DNA of 64,000 nucleotides from Alphaproteobacteria bacterium 43-37. Its GTDB lineage: Bacteria > Pseudomonadota > Alphaproteobacteria > 43-37. Under the pieces are notes generated by a model. It was given only the letters and a program-made list of their open reading frames with translations, was not told the DNA's origin and ran no database searches. Positions 49,746 through 58,611 of the stretch are shown piece after piece. Every line of letters starts with the position of its first letter. Position 1 is the stretch's first letter. Location of the stretch: assembly GCA_001897475.1 (NCBI GenBank), contig MKSY01000017.1:1-64000 (forward strand), written 5' to 3'. Position numbers and translations under genes: made by a program.

Positions 49746-51413
49746 TTATCTCCCCTTCAACCAGCCACGGATCACTTCAGAAGACACAACAGGGTTTTCA
49801 AGAACAAATTCTTTTGCCTTCTCTGCTAGCGCTAAAGAATCTGAGGGCAAAATAATAGGAGGCAGAGTCCCATTGCCTTCGCTTCCGCCATGAGGCATTG
49901 TTTGCTGTAACCCAGGGGTTGTAGCAGGCACTCCAGACACGGCTGCACTTTCCACCTGATCTACTCCTCTTTGCGCAGGCAAAGTAGGAACTTCACCAGA
50001 AGCCCCTATTGACCTCACGGCAGCGGCATCCACCTTAACGCGCATCATTGGGCGAACCACGAAGAATACCACCGCTAAACCAAGCCCAAGGAGGGAAAGA
50101 AGTTGTGCCAACTTCATAATATCAGTTTGATCCAAGCCAAGCCATTTTTGAACATAGCTTCCAGAAATTTCTTCTTGTGGAGCAAACTGCATATTGATGA
50201 CTTCAACACTATCTCCTCTATCAGCTTTGAATCCAACAGCTGATTTGACAAGTTTTGCAAAGTTATCAAGCTCTTCCTTTGTCCGAGGCGTATATTGTTC
50301 CTTACCATCAGAATCTTTCTTATAAAGGCCATCAACCATAACAGCCACAGACAGGTGGCGAAGCTGACCACCTTCTTTAATAAGTGTTGTCACTTTTTTG
50401 CTGATTTCATAATTAATGGTCTCTTCAGTTTTATTCGCTTGATGTTTATGCCCTTGAACGTTTGCAGTACTTTCACCTGGATTGTTATTTTGGACCGAAA
50501 CACTTTGTCCGTCTTTATTTTCCTGACTGTTTTGGCCTTCTTCAACATTTTGCGTAGAACGGATCACTTGCCCATCTGGGTCATATTTTTCTGAATTCTC
50601 TGTCAGCTTGTCATAATCCATTTCGACAGCAACTTCAGCTCGAACCTTTCCATTACCTACAGACTTTTCGAGCAAGCTTTCAACGGTACGAGCTAATCGT
50701 GTCTCAAGACTTGATTTGACCTCGTCAAGATTGGAGTAATTAATACCGTCCTCGTTTGCTCGCGCCAACAAAGTTCCTTTATCATCTACTATGGAGACCT
50801 TTTGAGCATTCAGAGCAGGAACAGCCGCCGCTACAAGATGCTGGATCGCGGCTACTTGCTGCTTCGTAAGCCGGCCACGCCCTGCCTTTACCATGATGGA
50901 TGCACTTGGTTCCTGCTTATCCTTAGAAAAAAGTTGCCGCTTTGGCAAAACAAGATGAACCTTAGCCGCTTCTACACCCTGAATGGCACGAATGGTCCGC
51001 GAGAGCTCACCCTCCAATGCGCGGATTAAGTTGACATCCTGCACAAAACTGGTTGTCCCAAAAGCATCCATTTTATCAAAAATTTCATAGCCTATTCCAC
51101 CACCGGCAGGAAGGCCTGCTTCAGCCATAGCAACTCTTAATTTCGCAACTTCCTGTCTGGGAACAAATATCTGCTGTCCCTCTGCTTTTATTTCATATGG
51201 GATTGCCATAGCCTCAAGTTTAGAAATAATCTTGCCGGAGTCTTGAGACTCAAGATCAGAGTAAAGGAGAGCAAAATCAGGCTTTGCAAGAGAAGATGCC
51301 AATATGGCAGCAATAGTCACAACACCAATAAAACCACCAACAAACAATGCCGCACGAAAAGGGCCTATATTCTTTAGCCATTCCATTACTCGTTGCAACG
51401 TACCATCAACCAC
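49746..51413 (-). CDS. fliF: Flagellar MS-ring protein FliF
   Basis: 555 residues forming the inner-membrane ring of the basal body. Two membrane helices bracket a large periplasmic region: AALFVGGFIGVVTIAAIL near the N terminus and LAQLLSLLGLGLAVVFFVV near 440. Ring-building motifs include LLYSDLESQDSGKIISKLEA, GIGYEIFDKMDAFGTT, RALEGELSRTI and VHLVLPKRQLFSK. The C-terminal end (FVLENPVVSSEVIRGWLKG) is the FliG-binding motif. The GTG start at 51413 has gaggtag upstream. First gene of fliFGHN-flbD-flhAF. Confidence 0.96.
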   Translation of the reverse strand: MVDGTLQRVMEWLKNIGPFRAALFVGGFIGVVTIAAILASSLAKPDFALLYSDLESQDSGKIISKLEAMAIPYEIKAEGQQIFVPRQEVAKLRVAMAEAGLPAGGGIGYEIFDKMDAFGTTSFVQDVNLIRALEGELSRTIRAIQGVEAAKVHLVLPKRQLFSKDKQEPSASIMVKAGRGRLTKQQVAAIQHLVAAAVPALNAQKVSIVDDKGTLLARANEDGINYSNLDEVKSSLETRLARTVESLLEKSVGNGKVRAEVAVEMDYDKLTENSEKYDPDGQVIRSTQNVEEGQNSQENKDGQSVSVQNNNPGESTANVQGHKHQANKTEETINYEISKKVTTLIKEGGQLRHLSVAVMVDGLYKKDSDGKEQYTPRTKEELDNFAKLVKSAVGFKADRGDSVEVINMQFAPQEEISGSYVQKWLGLDQTDIMKLAQLLSLLGLGLAVVFFVVRPMMRVKVDAAAVRSIGASGEVPTLPAQRGVDQVESAAVSGVPATTPGLQQTMPHGGSEGNGTLPPIILPSDSLALAEKAKEFVLENPVVSSEVIRGWLKGR

Positions 51414-51485
51414 GTAACTACCTCACACATACTACGTCGACTGTTGCTATGATGCAGTGGCAAAATTAAACAAGTAGTTAACGAC

Positions 51486-51520
51486 GTGGAAAAAATTGCC
51501 CAATTGTAATTTTTTCCCAC
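51486..51520. promoter_or_regulatory. Long inverted repeat between fliF and infA
   Basis: GTGGAAAAAATT (51486-51497) pairs with AATTTTTTCCCAC (51508-51520), 12 pairs with one bulged base and a 10-base loop. It lies about 75-110 bases ahead of the fliF start in the 331-base divergent gap. It may be an operator for flagellar control or a 5' leader hairpin. I found no GG-N10-GC sigma-54 promoter in this gap. Confidence 0.45.
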
Positions 51521-51687
51521 TACGCTTGATTTTCTTTGTCTCATAATGACTTTTTAGTAGGAGCGCCTTAGATGTAAGCAATTCAATACGCAAGAAATTA
51601 AGCAAAATTTGCCGCGTAAATGGTTTTCTTAGCCCAAGCTATTTTTACAACATCTTAACTTTCTCTTGGCAAATTGCAAAAAAGAAC

Positions 51688-51718
51688 TTGACCTAACGAT
51701 GGAAATGCCTTTCATATT
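51688..51718 (+). promoter_or_regulatory. Candidate promoter of infA operon
   Basis: TTGACC (51688-51693) is a good -35 box. The best -10 candidates are ttcata or catatt at 17-19 bases spacing (51711-51718). It lies 30 bases ahead of the infA ATG. The -10 match is weak. Confidence 0.4.
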
Positions 51719-51744
51719 CTCACAAATGCTACAAAGGAGTATTA

Positions 51745-51963
51745 ATGTCTAAAGAAGACCTCATCGAGTTCACAGGAACCGTGATTGAGTTATTACCAAA
51801 TGCTATGTTTAGAGTCAAACTTGATAATGGTCATGTCGTCCTTACCCACACTTCTGGCCGCATGAGAAAAAATAGGATCCGCGTTTTAGTAGGCGACAAG
51901 GTAAACGTTGAGATGACACCCTATGATTTGACCAAAGGCCGCATTACATTTAGGCACAAATAA
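51745..51963 (+). CDS. infA: Translation initiation factor IF-1
   Basis: 72 residues, a single S1/OB-fold that binds the ribosomal A site. It matches the family almost throughout: [41 protein letters not shown] and [13 protein letters not shown]. The ribosome-binding site is aaaggag seven bases before the ATG. First gene of infA-maf-rng-yacG. Confidence 0.99.
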   Translation: MSKEDLIEFTGTVIELLPNAMFRVKLDNGHVVLTHTSGRMRKNRIRVLVGDKVNVEMTPYDLTKGRITFRHK

Positions 51964-51968
51964 TACGA

Positions 51969-52556
51969 ATGCCCTCGCAAAATCCAAAGATTGTCCTCGC
52001 CTCTGAATCTTCCTCTCGAAAACAAATTCTAGCGACAATTCTTGGCTACCCATTTATAACACACCCAACAAACATTGATGAAAGCCTTCATCCGAATGAA
52101 GATGCCCAAACGGCTACAATGCGCCTTGCTGCCGCTAAATTAAAAGCTGCCGCAACGAACGAAGCTTTTAATGATCACTTTATTATTGCAGCAGATACGA
52201 TTGGGGTTGTCCAAAACAGACTTTTGAACAAAACTGATGACATTAATTTAGCTAGGCAAATTCTCAGAATGCTTTCAGGCAGGCGTCATATGCTACTAAC
52301 CGCTGTTTGGGTTCGAAACCCTGCCGGGCAGATGAAGGGAAAATTAGTAAAATCAAAAATTAAACTAAAGCCTTTGTCAGAAAATGAGATTGAACAATAT
52401 CTTGAAACACGTGAATGGCAGGGAAAAGCAGGCTGCTATTCAATTTTCGGAATAGCTCAAAAATTTTTCATTAGTATTACCGGGTCTCCATCAGCTGTAA
52501 TGGGGCTACCTGCGTATGAAACCATAAACCTTCTTAAAGGACTCGGCCTCAAATGA
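51969..52556 (+). CDS. maf: Maf-family nucleotide pyrophosphatase
   Basis: 195 residues. Hydrolyses non-canonical or excess dTTP/UTP/CTP-type nucleotides. Motifs are IVLASESSSRKQIL (substrate loop), AADTIGVV (catalytic Asp) and LSGRRHMLLTAVWV. The C-terminal GKAGCYSIFGIAQKFF and GLPAYETINLL blocks correspond to family motifs; the loop reads CYSIFG where many members have AYGIQG. It starts 5 bases after infA and overlaps the next gene by four bases. Confidence 0.92.
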   Translation: MPSQNPKIVLASESSSRKQILATILGYPFITHPTNIDESLHPNEDAQTATMRLAAAKLKAAATNEAFNDHFIIAADTIGVVQNRLLNKTDDINLARQILRMLSGRRHMLLTAVWVRNPAGQMKGKLVKSKIKLKPLSENEIEQYLETREWQGKAGCYSIFGIAQKFFISITGSPSAVMGLPAYETINLLKGLGLK

Positions 52557-53917
52557 ATCAAGTATGGCTATCATCTATTGCCGGAGAAATCCGGGGTGCT
52601 TATATAAAGAACGATTGGATTGTTGAGTTTTTTTATCATAACGATCTCTTCCCAAGCCTAAAAGATAGGATTTATTCTGGACGGGTTATTGAATACATCA
52701 AACCTTTGAACCGTGCCATTGTTGATATTGGCGAAGCCAGACCAGCATTCATCGAAGCCAAAAACCCCAAAAGCTTGCCCCCAATAGGCGAAAAAATCAT
52801 GCTGCAGCTTCTAGCACATGGAGATCCAGCCACACTTCAAGATCACAGCTTACTTAAAGCGACAACTAATATCAGCTTGAACCGGGGCGGCCTTGTCTTT
52901 ATGCCATCGAGGCATGAAATCTCCATGTCTCAAAGAGCCTCAAAAGATAGAGCGAACGTTATGATGGATACGTTGTATGAATCAGGGTTCAGGGGAATTA
53001 TTCGCTCACAAGCGCTCAAACAACCTGAATCCAAGCTCATGCATTCGTATAAAGTTCTTCATGAGCTTTGGGGAAAAATCAGTCGTGACTTTGTTGAGTC
53101 CCAGGTTGGCGCTTTATTATTTTCCCCTTCACCATTAAACCGCTGGCTAGAGCGTTTAGAAGACGTCAGCAAGATATATTTTGATGATCCACTTTTAAAG
53201 CCAGACCTTGAGGATTTTGTTCAAACCCTTTCTAAACCCGCAACGTTGCTGCCTGCAAAACAATCTTATTGTGGTTTTCCCGAGGAAGTTGAAGAAGCAT
53301 GGCAAACTCTCTTTCAGGATGATGTTCCTCTCATCCAGTCAGGTGGCAACCTACGCATACACCACCTTTCAACCGCTCAGCTGATTGATGTTAATAGTGG
53401 GTCATGCCATTCGAACATTCAGCCCGAACAAAACTATCTTAAAGTTAACATTGAGGCAGCTGAAGAAGCAGCTCGACAAATTCGCCTACGTAGCTTACGT
53501 GGCGCAATTCTAGTTGATTTCATCACCATGAAAACTCCGCACAACCGGAAGATTCTTGAGCAAAAGATTAAATCTCTTTGCAAAAATGATCCCTATGGCC
53601 TTACATTCCACGGCTTAACCCCAATGGGTTTGGGTGAATTTACACGGGAAGGATTGTTCACATCCCTACCTCAGCTTCTTTCTATAACGCACGAGCGAAC
53701 TAAATCTCTTCACATTCTTGCAACTGAAATTTTACGTGCCTGTCGTAGTTCGACACTAAAACCACATATATCTATTGCGATGCATCAAAAGGTTCACAAA
53801 CACCTTTTAGAGCACTATGCCCACGCTTGGGATTTCACAACCAAGCGCTTTGCCGAAATTCATATTGACACAAGCTCTGAAGAAGTGGATTATTTTTGTA
53901 TCAATTCTTCCAAGTAA
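52553..53917 (+). CDS. RNase E/G-family ribonuclease (short type)
   Basis: 454 residues of the endoribonuclease G type in rRNA and mRNA processing. It opens with the family strand (VWLSSIAGEIRGAYIKNDWIVEFFY) and an S1-like region (GRVIEYIKPLNRAIVDIGEARPAFIEA). Metal-binding Asp residues are in LIDVNSGSC and ILVDFITMK. The C-terminal zinc-link and scaffold tail of RNase E are absent. It is shorter and more divergent than typical Rng. Context infA-maf-(this)-yacG is conserved in alphaproteobacteria. Confidence 0.9.
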   Translation: MNQVWLSSIAGEIRGAYIKNDWIVEFFYHNDLFPSLKDRIYSGRVIEYIKPLNRAIVDIGEARPAFIEAKNPKSLPPIGEKIMLQLLAHGDPATLQDHSLLKATTNISLNRGGLVFMPSRHEISMSQRASKDRANVMMDTLYESGFRGIIRSQALKQPESKLMHSYKVLHELWGKISRDFVESQVGALLFSPSPLNRWLERLEDVSKIYFDDPLLKPDLEDFVQTLSKPATLLPAKQSYCGFPEEVEEAWQTLFQDDVPLIQSGGNLRIHHLSTAQLIDVNSGSCHSNIQPEQNYLKVNIEAAEEAARQIRLRSLRGAILVDFITMKTPHNRKILEQKIKSLCKNDPYGLTFHGLTPMGLGEFTREGLFTSLPQLLSITHERTKSLHILATEILRACRSSTLKPHISIAMHQKVHKHLLEHYAHAWDFTTKRFAEIHIDTSSEEVDYFCINSSK

Positions 53918-53921
53918 AAAA

Positions 53922-54107
53922 ATGTCAGCACCAAATTCAAAATGCCCTATTTGCCAGAAACCAGCAGAGTATGACACTAGACCCTTTTGTTCTAAGGGCT
54001 GCAAACTACTTGATTTGAACCGTTGGCTTAATGGAAGCTATGCAATCCCGACTCAAGAGGAGCCTTCTTTCGAAGATCTCGAGCACGATCTTGAGGGGCA
54101 TGCGTAA
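53922..54107 (+). CDS. yacG: DNA gyrase inhibitor/zinc protein YacG
   Basis: 61 residues with a four-Cys zinc site, CPICQKP then FCSKGCKLLDLNRWL, and an acidic C terminus, the whole of a YacG protein. The start ATG at 53922 lies four bases after the previous stop. E. coli YacG binds and inhibits gyrase; here the role is inferred by homology. Confidence 0.93.
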   Translation: MSAPNSKCPICQKPAEYDTRPFCSKGCKLLDLNRWLNGSYAIPTQEEPSFEDLEHDLEGHA

Positions 54108-54147
54108 AATCAGTTGTAATTTTTGTCTCCTTAAGCAGAGTTCTCTA

Positions 54148-54176
54148 TAGACAACTTCAATTTTTTTCAATATAGC
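54148..54176 (+). promoter_or_regulatory. Promoter of tRNA-Phe
   Basis: TAGACA (54148-54153), 17 bases, then TATAGC (54171-54176), giving a start about 54183, some 20 bases before the tRNA. Confidence 0.6.
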
Positions 54177-54203
54177 TGTCCATGCGTGATTAAGAAAACG
54201 TAT

Positions 54204-54279
54204 GCCCAGATAGCTCAGCTGGTAGAGCAAGGGACTGAAAATCCCTGTGTCGGTGGTTCGAACCCGCCTCTGGGCACCA
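54204..54279 (+). tRNA. tRNA-Phe (anticodon GAA)
   Basis: Full cloverleaf. The acceptor GCCCAGA pairs with TCTGGGC. The D arm starts AGCTCAGCTGG, anticodon GAA is at 54237-54239 in the loop CTGAAAA, the T arm contains GGTTCGAACCC, and CCA is encoded. It stands alone with its own promoter. Confidence 0.98.
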
Positions 54280-54312
54280 TCTAAAATTTAAAAGTTGCTC
54301 AAAGAGCCGCTG

Positions 54313-54513
54313 TTAAACCTCAAAAAAATACTTTTTAACGTGTTCATCAATACAGGTAGCGTGCAGCTCATTGCCCTTCATTTGCTTTTTTACAACGTGC
54401 TTAGCATCGGCCCGCCATAACTTACCAGCAGTATCTTTATACGGATTATTTTGAATACCATTTGCCGCGCAGACCGAGAAAACATATAATGCACATATGC
54501 TTACGACGTTCAA
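54313..54513 (-). CDS. Possible small exported protein with TTG start
   Basis: Candidate 66-residue protein. A TTG at 54513 with aggatg about 8 bases upstream would begin a short signal peptide (MNVVSICALYVFSVCAAN), followed by a Lys-rich hydrophilic part ending KYFFEV. The open frame continues upstream to 54651, but that part overlaps the metallopeptidase on the other strand and is not credible. It overlaps the divergent metallopeptidase start by 17 bases. No homologue recognised. Confidence 0.35.
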   Translation of the reverse strand: MNVVSICALYVFSVCAANGIQNNPYKDTAGKLWRADAKHVVKKQMKGNELHATCIDEHVKKYFFEV

Positions 54514-55174
54514 ATCACATCCTGTCCAAATCGTATTTAAACGCGGCCAAAGGGCTTTGAGCCTAAGTATCAACCTAAGTGGTAAGCGCATTCGAGTAAC
54601 AGCCCCACAAAGAACATCTTTAAAACGCATTGAAGATTTTTTACTAACCAATCAAAACTGGATCCAAAAACACATAAAAGCCACACCAGCTTTCTCAGTT
54701 TATCATGGCATGCAATTACCATTTTTTGGAAAAAGCCATGAATTAATCTTACACACAGACCGTTCAATAAAACGAGTCTTGGCAGAAAGTGACAAACTAT
54801 ACTGCCGAGCTTCCTCACCCGAAGTGGCCTTACTTAATTTCTTCAAAAACGAGTCCCTACATCACGCAAACCATCACGGCCATCAGCTCGCCTCACGGCT
54901 AAATGTCACCCCCCAAACCATAAAGATAAAAGATACTCTCAGCCGCTGGGGCAGCTGTAATCGGCAAGGAGAAATTACTCTCCAATGGCGTCTTATTTTC
55001 GCGCCAGAAAAAGTATTTAATTACGTTATTGCACACGAGCTATGCCACTTACTCGAGTTTAACCATAGCCCTCACTTTTGGGCCCTCGTAAAGGAAATTC
55101 ATCCTTCATTTAAAGATGACCAAAAATGGCTAAAAGAACACGGAAAAACTCTTCATACTTATTTCCCAAACTAG
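54497..55174 (+). CDS. YgjP/SprT-like zinc metallopeptidase (DUF45)
   Basis: 225 residues. The zinc site is IAHELCHLLEFNHSPHFW: HExxH plus a downstream His. Other family blocks are RRVTAPQRTSL-like (IRVTAPQRTSLKRI) near the N terminus and RWGSCNRQGEITLQWRLIFAP in the middle, which is diagnostic of the YgjP family. Physiological substrate unknown; E. coli YgjP has been linked to UTP pyrophosphatase activity, so the annotation should stay general. Confidence 0.88.
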   Translation: MLTTFKSHPVQIVFKRGQRALSLSINLSGKRIRVTAPQRTSLKRIEDFLLTNQNWIQKHIKATPAFSVYHGMQLPFFGKSHELILHTDRSIKRVLAESDKLYCRASSPEVALLNFFKNESLHHANHHGHQLASRLNVTPQTIKIKDTLSRWGSCNRQGEITLQWRLIFAPEKVFNYVIAHELCHLLEFNHSPHFWALVKEIHPSFKDDQKWLKEHGKTLHTYFPN

Positions 55175-55183
55175 GGTGCGATA

Positions 55184-55465
55184 CTATTGCGAGCCTTTAA
55201 GAAACTTTTTTGTTGCTTTGAATGTATCCGATGCCTGGTTCACTTGTATTTCATCATTTTTCAACTGCTCACGGAGCTTTGCAGACTGAATCTTCAGCAT
55301 TTCTCTTTCCTGGGAAGTAGGTGTATCAGCAAATGTCATCCCCTCTGCCATGCATTCTTTTTTGATTGTTTTATTAATCCCTGTCTTTGCGCAACCAACA
55401 CAAACAACACTCAGCGCTCCCCATACACAGGCCTTTAAGATGCAAAGTACCGCTTTATTGAACAT
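55184..55465 (-). CDS. Small putative lipoprotein
   Basis: 93 residues from the ATG at 55465, which has aaagg nine bases upstream; the open frame extends to 55567 without support. The N terminus is a hydrophobic signal ending VVCVGCAKTG, so a lipidated Cys in VGC is likely although the -3 position is Cys rather than Leu. The rest is charged and helical (EREMLKIQSAKLREQLKNDEIQVNQ). Convergent with the metallopeptidase. Function unknown. Confidence 0.6.
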   Translation of the reverse strand: MFNKAVLCILKACVWGALSVVCVGCAKTGINKTIKKECMAEGMTFADTPTSQEREMLKIQSAKLREQLKNDEIQVNQASDTFKATKKFLKGSQ

Positions 55466-55560
55466 ACCCAATACCTTTAACTGATAGCGTTCTATTTTTG
55501 CATTTTGAACCACTTTTCCAATGGATACAATTAATTTTAATGAGCCGTAATGAATAGGAA

Positions 55561-55589
55561 TCGACACGCTTCATGAGAAAAGTTATACT
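55561..55589 (+). promoter_or_regulatory. Promoter of phaC
   Basis: TCGACA (55561-55566), 17 bases, then TATACT (55584-55589). The predicted start near 55597 leaves a leader of about 32 bases containing the aggga ribosome-binding site. Confidence 0.6.
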
Positions 55590-55628
55590 CATGACATAAT
55601 AAATAATTCATATACACAGGGAAATTAA

Positions 55629-57473
55629 ATGTCTAAGTCGCCAAAAGCGAAAGCAAAAAAACCTGAAACTCGTCAGGAACCTCTTTCATCCGAAGAGCAA
55701 AATAAGTGGGCAGAGCTCCTTGGAAAAATCAACAGCAAATCCATGGATGTGTGGCAAATTTATATTGATCAAGTCACTCAAAATCGCCAAGAGCCACACA
55801 CAATTTTTATGCCTGGCGTTGTCATGGATGCATTTTTGAAGGTCTCAAGCCGCATTTTTGAACGCCCAGAAACAATCCTGAAAGGCCAAGAAGAGCTTGT
55901 TTTAAATCACACCAAACTTGCTCATCATATGTACAAATCTTTCGCCAGCGAAATGAGGCAAACATTGCCACATATCGCCCCTAAATCTGGCGAAGACAAA
56001 AGATTCAAGCATGCAGACTGGCATGAGAACCCTTATTTTAATTATATTAAGCAATGTTATCTTCTTAACAGCGATTGGCTGACAAACATTGTTGAAAATA
56101 TTGACGGTATTGATCCCCAAACTCTCAAAAAAGCTGCCTTCTACACTCGCCAAATTTTAGATGGATTAAGCCCTTCAAATTTTCCACACACAAATCCTGA
56201 AGTACTAAGCAAAACGATTGAAAGCAAAGGCGTTAACCTCTTACAAGGATACCTAAATCTCTTACAGGATTTAGAGCGAGGCAAAGGCCGATTAACTATT
56301 CAAAAAACAAATCTTAGTCATTTTAAAGTCGGGAAAAACATTGCTAACACCCCAGGCAAGGTCATTTATCAGAACGACTTGATTCAACTCATTCATTATG
56401 AACCAGTTTATCAAAAAAACTATGCAACACCCATCCTAATTGTTCCACCATGGATCAATAAATTTTATGTTTTTGACCTTAATAAGAATTCTTTTGTCAA
56501 ACACTTAAGAGAGCAAGGACATACAGTTTTCATCATCTCGTGGGTCAACCCAGATGAAAACCTATCTCATAAAGACTTTCATGACTATATGCACGAAGGC
56601 CCGCTCACCGCTATAGATGAGGTCTTGAAAGTGACAGGGCAAAAGCAAGCCAATCTTGTGAGCTACTGTCTTGGCGGTATCCTTATGACGTCAACATTAG
56701 CCTATATGGCCGCCAAAAACGACACACGCGTTAAAAGTGCGACTTTCTTAGCAACATTGATTGATTTCAGCGATATCGGAGAATTCGGCGTCTATATTGA
56801 TGATTTACAATTAAACATGCTAGAAAAGAAGATGAATGCCCATGGCTACTTGGATAGCAAGACCCTCTCGGATTCCTTCAGCTGGCTCAGGGCCAATAAC
56901 CTAATTTGGAATTCATACGTCAATTACTATTTGTTGTGCAAAGAATTTGCGCCTTTCGATATGTTGTTTTGGAACTCTGATGCGACACGAATGCCACCCA
57001 AAGTTTATAGTCATTATATTAGAGGCCTATTCCAAAATAATTTGTTTTTAAAACCTGGAAAGTTTACTGTTGATGACGTTGGTATTAACATAAAGGAAAT
57101 TAAAGTCCCAAGCATGTTTGTAAGCACCATTGACGATCATATTGCTCCATGGCACTCCGCCTTCGCAGCCCGCCATGCGTTTGGTGGGGACGTTAGCTTT
57201 GTTCTAGCGGGATCAGGCCACGTAGCTGGCATTTTTAACGAACCAGCCAGCAATAAGTATGGATACTGGGTTAACCATAAAGCTTCTAAATCATGCGAGA
57301 AAGAGATCTGGAAAGAAGGGGCTGCATACACAGAAGGCTCATGGTGGCCAGAATGGGATCGGTGGATATCTTCCTATACTGGAGATAAGATTGACTCAAT
57401 CCAACCGGGCCAAAACAGCACTGTGATTGAAGATGCCCCAGGCTCATACGTTCTCGTGAGTGAAATATACTAA
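55629..57473 (+). CDS. phaC: Class I poly(3-hydroxyalkanoate) synthase
   Basis: Polymerises hydroxyacyl-CoA to storage polyester. 614 residues. A basic N terminus (MSKSPKAKAKKPETRQ) precedes the PhaC N-terminal domain. The catalytic triad is visible: Cys347 in the lipase-like box VSYCLGGIL, Asp502 or Asp503 in TIDDHIAPWHSA, and His531 in GSGHVAGIFNEP. Other motifs are PPWINKFYVFDL, HTVFIISWVNPD and SWWPEWDRW at the C terminus. No phaA, phaB, phasin or phaR gene is adjacent, so precursors come from genes elsewhere. Confidence 0.96.
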   Translation: MSKSPKAKAKKPETRQEPLSSEEQNKWAELLGKINSKSMDVWQIYIDQVTQNRQEPHTIFMPGVVMDAFLKVSSRIFERPETILKGQEELVLNHTKLAHHMYKSFASEMRQTLPHIAPKSGEDKRFKHADWHENPYFNYIKQCYLLNSDWLTNIVENIDGIDPQTLKKAAFYTRQILDGLSPSNFPHTNPEVLSKTIESKGVNLLQGYLNLLQDLERGKGRLTIQKTNLSHFKVGKNIANTPGKVIYQNDLIQLIHYEPVYQKNYATPILIVPPWINKFYVFDLNKNSFVKHLREQGHTVFIISWVNPDENLSHKDFHDYMHEGPLTAIDEVLKVTGQKQANLVSYCLGGILMTSTLAYMAAKNDTRVKSATFLATLIDFSDIGEFGVYIDDLQLNMLEKKMNAHGYLDSKTLSDSFSWLRANNLIWNSYVNYYLLCKEFAPFDMLFWNSDATRMPPKVYSHYIRGLFQNNLFLKPGKFTVDDVGINIKEIKVPSMFVSTIDDHIAPWHSAFAARHAFGGDVSFVLAGSGHVAGIFNEPASNKYGYWVNHKASKSCEKEIWKEGAAYTEGSWWPEWDRWISSYTGDKIDSIQPGQNSTVIEDAPGSYVLVSEIY

Positions 57474-57492
57474 TTCTTTTTAAGAGGGAATC

Positions 57493-58047
57493 ATGGCACT
57501 ACACAACACGCCTTCATCTTATGGCTCAATTGCCAAAATCTTTCATTGGGGGATTGCCCTCATTTATACCGCACTCTTTATTAGCGCCTATATTATGATG
57601 GACATGCCCAATAGTGATTCAAAGTTTTTTATCTACGGCATACATAAATCATTTGGTGTTTCGGTATTAATATTAGCCGCCGCTCGGCTTATTTGGCGAC
57701 TCTTTAGCACCACCCCACTTCCAGCGACAAACACACCCAGCTGGCAAGCATTATTCGCAAAATTTGCCCACTTTGGTCTATATGCCCTTATGTTTGCAAT
57801 GCCAGTCAGTGGATATATCATGTCAACAGCCGGCGGCCATCCAGTTAAACTCTTTGGTTTAGAGCTACCCGCTCTATTGGCCAAAAACCCAGAACTAGCC
57901 AAGCTTGCTCGTGATGGGCATACATGGATTTCCTATGCCATTTTAGCATTAGTTTCCGCACATGTTATTGGGGCCTTTTATCACCATTGGATCCGCAAAG
58001 ATGATACATTGCTCAGAATGCTTACAACTTCTAAGAAAAGCAGCTAA
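57493..58047 (+). CDS. Cytochrome b561
   Basis: 184-residue di-heme membrane protein of the bacterial cytochrome b561 family, with four helices. Heme-ligand His candidates are in AKIFHWGIALIYT, YGIHKSFGVSVL, GHTWISYA and SAHVIGAFYHHWIRKDD. Bacterial members move electrons between ubiquinol and small oxidants such as superoxide. Nineteen bases after phaC with gaggg before the ATG, so co-transcription is likely. Confidence 0.9.
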   Translation: MALHNTPSSYGSIAKIFHWGIALIYTALFISAYIMMDMPNSDSKFFIYGIHKSFGVSVLILAAARLIWRLFSTTPLPATNTPSWQALFAKFAHFGLYALMFAMPVSGYIMSTAGGHPVKLFGLELPALLAKNPELAKLARDGHTWISYAILALVSAHVIGAFYHHWIRKDDTLLRMLTTSKKSS

Positions 58048-58089
58048 ATTTTAGCTAAAATTGATTAGCAAGCTAGGGTAAGTTATATC

Positions 58090-58599
58090 TTAACGACCAC
58101 CTGGCTTGCTGACAGATAGCTTGTCTACCATGGCCAAGAATATAGCGGAAAATAAAAATGTCACGTGGATGATAACTGACCACATGATTTTTTCCTGGGA
58201 GTAGTCTTCTAGCTTCATGTAAACGGACAAAAGTTTTACCAACGATATCCCAACAACAGAAGAAGCTAACTTGATTTTCACTGTCCCCGGGTCAAGCTTG
58301 CTCAACCAACCAGGACTTCCTGTCCCCTTTTCGCTCGTTTTAATTGGAGAAATAAATGTTTCATAACCACTGATAATTACCATCACCAAAAGGTTTGCCA
58401 CTAAAACAATATCAATAAGTGACAACACGCTAAGCAAAAGATCGCTTTCATTGGCTGTAATCATTTTGGACAAAATGATCATGAGCTCTTGAAAGAATTT
58501 AACGACAAAGGCCACCATGCTGAGCCCAAGCCCAAGATATAGCGGCAGCAATAACCACCTTATTTCCATGATAATTTTTTTAATTTTCGAGCCAAGCAT
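58090..58599 (-). CDS. UPF0114/YqhA-family membrane protein
   Basis: 169 residues, four predicted helices (WLLLPLYLGLGLSMVAFVV; LLSLIDIVLVANLLVMVIISGYE; IKLASSVVGISLVKLLSVYM; VIIHVTFLFSAIFLAMVDKL). The ISGYETFISP block is typical of the YqhA family, of unknown function. It starts 12 bases after pyrG and is probably the end of the tpiA-secG-pyrG set or read from within it. Confidence 0.88.
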   Translation of the reverse strand: MLGSKIKKIIMEIRWLLLPLYLGLGLSMVAFVVKFFQELMIILSKMITANESDLLLSVLSLIDIVLVANLLVMVIISGYETFISPIKTSEKGTGSPGWLSKLDPGTVKIKLASSVVGISLVKLLSVYMKLEDYSQEKIMWSVIIHVTFLFSAIFLAMVDKLSVSKPGGR

Positions 58600-58611
58600 T
58601 GAGGTTCTCCT

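Noticed and set aside
51414-51744. Sigma-54 promoter for fliF
   Set aside because: GG and GC elements such as tggcaaattgc occur but with the wrong spacing (8 rather than 10 bases) on either strand.
58047-58062. 16-base palindrome AATTTTAGCTAAAATT between cytochrome b561 and the UPF0114 gene
   Set aside because: Very A+T-rich and overlapping a stop codon; too weak to be called a terminator or operator.
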